From assembly GCA_028023455.1 (NCBI GenBank), contig JAQFVV010012423.1, positions 932,001 to 996,000 on the forward strand: a stretch of 64,000 bases of DNA, read 5' to 3'. The stretch's first letter is position 1. Each line of letters begins with the position of its first letter. Shown piece after piece: positions 59,261-64,000 of the stretch. The notes beneath the pieces are model-generated. The model did no database searches. It was not told the origin of the DNA and was given only the letters and a program-made list of their open reading frames with translations. A program made the translations under genes and the position numbers. The DNA is from Epiperipatus broadwayi (Eukaryota > Onychophora > Udeonychophora > Euonychophora > Peripatidae).

Positions 59261-60317
59261 AATTCAACTGTTATATACTGCAATCATAAAATTTCATACC
59301 CCACCTCTTCCTATTGTAAAGCAACCTTGTGTGGTTAAAATTATAAATAACAATTTATTATCATTTATATCTTGTATCTTTCAAATTGTATCATTATACC
59401 AATTTTTATCTCAAGAATAATGTGGAAAAAGTCAATTCTTATTACTTTGTTAAATATATTTTGTTTTATTAATATTTTAAAAATATTAACTAAGTTGTTC
59501 TTCTATCTGCAATATATATATATATATTAAATTGTTTCATTTTCAAAAGATAAAAAATCTCTACTGTTTGTCTACTATTCAGTATATTATTATTATTTGC
59601 TTATATTTTAAAGTCTATATACATTTTTAATGCTTGCATTTTTAAACCAAATACGTACTTACATTTGTAGGTATACATACATGTATTTAAAACTACATTG
59701 GTTGTATTAATGTTGTCTTAATGTGTATACTTAATTTTTAAACTAAAACATAAAATAGATGTATATACAAACTGAATATACAGATTAAAAAGTCTTACCA
59801 TATATGAAAATGTTTAAAAGTATATTTATAATCTCTAGCATTATGTATGAAATTAGGTTATCCACAGAGAGACTCAAAATTAAATGGTATGGATATAAAA
59901 ATCACATTGTAAGTTAAAGTTGTTTTAGATATTCATAGTCAAAAAGTTGATATTTTCAAAGGATTCATACATAAAAGAAGACTAAGAGGTAACAAATTGT
60001 AGCCAACAAATAATCAATTTATTTATTTTTTAATTATTAGACAGAAAATAGATATCTACTTATGAAACTGGAAAATAAAATGACAAGATCTGGATTGAAC
60101 TAGGTGAGTGTTAATATGCTGATCATCAAACAAAACTATGAATGTAATATTATGCAGTCATCAATAATGATGGGGAAATACTTTACTTTTTGAGCAATGA
60201 ATCTACAATTTAACTTTTACTTAACAAAATTAATAAAAAAAATTAGTTTAAAAATAATGTTACCTTCTTTATTTTTAATGTTGTAAAATATAGAATTTAT
60301 TTATATACATCATTATT
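59261..60317. other. AT-rich, no gene recognised
   Basis: Nothing supported; a (TA)n run at about 59513-59527. Confidence 0.45.
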
Positions 60318-61830
60318 TTCAACTATTGTTGATCTATTTGCATGATGAAAATCTTCCCAAGTGTAATACAATTTCTCCAATCTCTAGCCACTTTTCTCCA
60401 CAATAGACTGGCAGATTTCCTTATTCCACCTACCCATTTTAAACAGAGTCTTTTTCTAGTCTTTTACAATGTCTTAGAATCCAGTTTAAGACTGCAACTA
60501 TTCATTTGCTATTATTTCATATAGAAATATATCCAACCCAACTCCATTTCAGTTTCTTAATTCTTTCAAGAAAATTGTTTGTTCTCTCATCTATATGTTT
60601 CATTTTTGATCCCCTTTTGTTACTCCTAACAACATCTAATCATAGTTTCTTGAGTGGTCTGAAATACTCTTCTGGTAAGTGTCCAAGTCTCAGAGCCATA
60701 AATAAAAAATTGTAAAATATATCTATTACAAACTTTCCTATTTAAATGCATAGGCATATTTCCTTTTAATATTAAGTTATTTCTATCAAAAACACTCCAT
60801 TCATTTAATTCTATGAGCCCAAGGTATTTGTAGTGATTAATTTATTCCATTTCTAAATTATTAATCTTTATATTTTTCTTCTGAGAAAATCTATCAAACA
60901 AGCATTTATTTTTATTCCTCCTTTTTTACTTTATCAAATAACTTTTGCAACATTTCTGAAGCTTAGAAGCTTAAGTTGCAAAAAAAGAAAAAGAACTATA
61001 TTATCTGCAAAATAAATATTTTAAATAATTTTCATTTGCCTTTACTCTTTTCAATGATAATTTTCTTAATATCACAAAGTAATTGAATCAAAAGTGTCAA
61101 GACTGATAATTCTAGTTCCCAAGTAAGAAGCTCCTGCTGACTCATGCTCTTCATCTGAACATCACAGTTTGTAGCCATATATTTCACTAATAAAGTTTCT
61201 TTGAAAATAAATAAAAATTCTTGAGAAGACAACAATATTTCTAGCCTATATCTTGATAATCCAATGCTTTAATCATTGTAGAACTGCTTATAGAATCAAG
61301 TGTTTTCATAATCTACAAATCCAAAATATAATGGCAATTCATATTTATTGTCATTTTATAACTTCTCTCAATACATTTAAACCCAGGTTATCCTTTTGGT
61401 TGGCTAAAATCCAAAGTTTTTGTAAATAATTTATTATTATCTTGGTAATAATTTTATATAGAAATGATAAAAAAACTGATATATATGTAATTTGAAATTT
61501 TTTTTTTGATCATTTTCCTTAAATATCAACATTACTACTGCATTTTTCCAATCGACTGATACATCTTTATTATTACACATTTGATATATAACTTTCTCAA
61601 CAATTTTTCTATTTCTTCACTTGCTTCATTTAAAATATTCATTATAATTCCATTATTTTCTGGAGCTTTTCTCTTCTTTAAAGATCAAGTCTCACTTCTT
61701 CATTTCAAATTCTGGACAATTTAGATGTAATAACTATTGGAGATACTTTGTTGACTTGTTTTTGAATACTACATAATTTTCTGTAGAACTATTCCACATA
61801 TTAAATGATGTCATTTCTCTTTTTATTAAG
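60318..61830 (-). pseudogene. Second RTE copy, 5' truncated and heavily decayed
   Basis: Colinear with the 1-4 kb RTE from its 3' end to about position 2640: tcttagaatccagtttaaga matches tcttggaatccagtttaaaa, caacccaactccatttcag matches cagcccaactccacttcaa, taagtgtccaagtctcaga is identical, and ccaatgctttaatca matches. It has many indels and no long open frame. Between about 61035 and 61245 the sequence no longer matches the RTE region around motifs B-C, so that part was replaced or diverged beyond recognition. Confidence 0.8.
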
Positions 61831-62127
61831 TGAAATAACATATTTATCATGTAAAGTGTAAAGATTTAGACTTATTTAATGTAAGCAATGCAAAAAAAAA
61901 AAAAGTATCCAATATCTTGGAAAGATAAACTGATTTTCATTTTTTTTATTTTCGAGGAATTCTTAACTTCTGAATCTGTTATTTTTATCATTATGATAAA
62001 CTATGCAAAATAACTTATTAAATATTAAGGGGAGAAACCCATCCCCCATGTTTTTTTAATATTAAAATAAAAAAGTCAAAATTTTCAATATATTATTTAA
62101 ATAATTATACAAAAATGGAAAATGTTA
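61831..62127. other. No recognised feature
   Basis: AT-rich between the RTE remnant and the foldback element. The short ggggagaaacccatcccc could form a small hairpin. Confidence 0.5.
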
Positions 62128-62141
62128 TAAGAATAAATATT

Positions 62142-62870
62142 ACACACAACCCATTACTTTCCACACTATCTCGTAACACGGATACACTCAAACACATATA
62201 TGTTGAAAATATATGTGTATTTCATGCTAAACCAGCAATCATCAGTTGGTCTAGATTACCTTCTCCACACATATATGCTATAAGTGCTCAGATATATATT
62301 AATATGGCCAAACCTCATACTTTAATGGACAGGCTTCAATCTACTCCACACTCCAACTCTTCAACCGTCCATCCAATTGAAAATCTGATGATGGAATGCT
62401 CAAAGGCCACCCTGTGTCTGCCCATCTCTTCTATGTGTATTAAATGGATTATGTCCTGTACATGAGGGTCAGATTGACCTTAGGTCAACATGGGTGTGAC
62501 AAGAATCTCAGCCTCAGGGTGGCCTTTGAGCATTCCATCATCAGATTTTCAATTTGATGGATGGTTGAAGAGTTGGAGTGTGGAGTAGATTGAAGCCTGT
62601 CCATTAAAGTATGAGGTTTGGCTATCTTAATATATATCTGAGCACTGTAGCATATATGTATGGAGATGGAAATCTGGACCAACTGATGATTGCTGGTTTA
62701 GCATAAAATACATATATTGGTGATTATTTATCTTTTCAACATATATGTGTTCGAGTGTATCAGTGTTATGAGATAGTGTAGAGAGTGGTGGGTCATGTGA
62801 AAGTCTGTGCTCATATACTCTATATATTACATATATAGACACAGGTATATATAAGCCTGTGTGTTTCAGC
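62142..62870. mobile_element. Foldback retroposon-like element, 729 bp
   Basis: The perfect 14-bp repeat taagaataaatatt flanks it (62128-62141 and 62871-62884). The left arm (about 62142-62420) and right arm (about 62505-62820) are inverted copies. Shared blocks include atggacaggcttcaatctac and tctgatgatggaatgctcaa with their complements. The two arms are close, but the right side has an extra tail (about 62820-62870). Open frames antiparallel in each arm are a by-product of the inversion, not genes. A partial copy sits at 55.6 kb. The arms include CTGATGA plus a hairpin plus GAAA, but no stem I partner. Confidence 0.85.
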
Positions 62871-62884
62871 TAAGAATAAATATT

Positions 62885-64000
62885 GTAATGTTCACATATA
62901 TAATAGCATTTATATAATTTCTTCTGGTATATTCTTCATTCTTTCTCTACTTCTAAACATATGCATAATGTTTTAATACATAATTTTTTAGCTCTTCAGA
63001 AATGCCAGTCCTTTTTTCTCCATACAACTTTTCTATTTTTTTTTTAAATCTATATCTTAAAATAGAATATTTACTACTTTGTTTTTAAATATCAAAGTGT
63101 CTGCTTCTTGAAAAACTACTTTTGCAAAATAAAATCAATTAAGCACACTTTTCTTAAATCATTATAATTCTTGAGTCGCCATTTCCATCATATCAATAAA
63201 CCACGGAAGATGTCTATTTACTAATTGTGCTAATGTTGCATTTACTTACCAGTCACAAAATAACTTCTTATATTAAAATTATGGATAATCATTCCAATAT
63301 TTACTCTATTATTTTTGTTATTATTTTCATAATTAAATAATCAAATAAAATTAATCCAGTCTACTAATTCTTACTCATTACTCAATCTTACACTTTTATC
63401 AGTGTCACTTTTAATCATTGCTTTGGATTAAGGCATTTTTATTTTTTATTTTTAACTTGCTATAGATATTTTTAATCCTATTTAATATTTTGTTAACTTT
63501 ATTCTTTGAATCTGGTGAGTAACTTCATATTAGCAACACAAGTAAATAGACATTCCACATGATTTAATGCAATGATAAAGTAGCAGGCTTGAGAATTAAA
63601 GATTCATAGATAACAGCTTGATTCTATTAGTTACATTGCTCTGTGTAATCTCCTCACTGGTAGACCATTTGATACTTTATTTAGTAAATAGATAATAATA
63701 TTGTTCTACACCATTTTACAAATATCTTTTCAAGATTAAGAAAACACATTTTTTAAAATATTTTCTTCAACTACCACCATTACAATTATTTTCTCTATTA
63801 CCTCCACATATTCTAAATCGAAATTGCTCATCAGAAATTAATATGATCTTAACTTTTTCAATCAATGTATTCAATGTTTCAATAAAATTTTAGCTGTATG
63901 GGAAATTAAAATTACAGTTTTAAAATCCTTATACTTTATTGTATTAAGTCTTTTATCTAAAATATATATATATATAAAGTAAAACATTTATTGATCACAC
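62885..64000. other. AT-rich, no gene recognised
   Basis: 63545-63625 (atttaatgcaatgataaagtagcagg ... acagcttgattctatt) vaguely resembles the 56.9-kb SINE but is too decayed to call. Nothing else. Confidence 0.4.

Noticed and set aside
62115-62842. Open frames of 65-116 codons with shared peptides on opposite strands
   Set aside because: They are the two arms of an inverted repeat read on opposite strands; low complexity, no domain, no need for a gene.
62142-62870. CTGATGA, a TGCT/AGCA hairpin, then GAAA in the arms of the 62-kb foldback, suggesting another hammerhead
   Set aside because: A long stem III can be drawn, but the strands next to CTGATGA and after the possible cleavage site do not pair, so stem I is absent in both type I and type III arrangements. 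A covariance-model scan would settle it.
1-64000. CRISPR arrays, bacterial operons, riboswitches or phage genes
   Set aside because: Composition, SINEs, LINEs, microsatellites and the absence of dense reading frames show a eukaryotic nuclear genome; no regularly spaced direct repeats were seen.

Overview
The window reads as an AT-rich, repeat-dominated piece of an invertebrate animal genome, intergenic or intronic. No host protein-coding gene could be recognised. Every protein similarity belongs to a mobile element: two non-LTR retrotransposons (one RTE-like, one LINE with zinc-knuckle ORF1), two Penelope-like element (PLE) fragments, and one broken coiled-coil reading frame of unknown origin. 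The species cannot be named from the sequence. (TAA)n tracts, short tRNA-headed SINEs, RTE and PLE elements fit a mollusc, flatworm or chelicerate equally well.

The most interesting content is a dispersed family, called here the hammerhead (HH) family, present in at least nine places (about 4.7, 7.5-8.5, 14.5-15.2, 22.4, 29.1-29.4, 31.3, 35.1-35.5, 35.7 and 57.5 kb). Its unit contains a hammerhead ribozyme: core CTGANGA, a small stem II, GAAAC, and TAGTC, with a two-part stem I that pairs in several copies and shows compensatory changes. One locus carries two ribozymes in tandem with predicted cleavage sites 434 nt apart. Many copies consist of an inverted piece joined head-to-head to a direct piece. 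Six copies are flanked by perfect direct repeats of 8, 9, 9, 13, 14 or 15 bp, which looks like retroposition with variable target duplications. This resembles animal retrozymes or the hammerhead-bearing terminal repeats of PLEs. PLE remnants (a GIY-YIG endonuclease at 23 kb and a YVDD reverse transcriptase at 46.7 kb) lie in the same window.

Layout. 0-5 kb: a nearly full-length RTE element on the minus strand with a 15-bp target duplication, then a decayed HH copy. 5-22 kb: AT-rich sequence with SINEs and HH copies. 22-24 kb: a small HH copy and the PLE endonuclease fragment. 24.7-26.7 kb: GC-richer islands with hairpins, unassigned. 29-36 kb: four HH copies, two of them with well-formed ribozymes. 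36.8-37.7 kb: coiled-coil pseudogene. 40.4 kb: an almost intact tRNA-Gly(UCC) sequence inside a retroposed SINE. 41.8 kb: a 53-bp RTE stub. 42.6-43.2 kb: a pogo/Tigger-like MITE. 45.7-46.3 kb: a 639-bp foldback element with a 13-bp duplication. 46.7-47.3 kb: PLE reverse transcriptase. 50.7-55.6 kb: the decayed LINE with ORF1 and ORF2. 60.3-61.8 kb: a second, badly decayed RTE copy. 62.1-62.9 kb: another foldback element with a 14-bp duplication.

All alignments were done by eye. Ribozyme folding, clade placement and copy number need computation.
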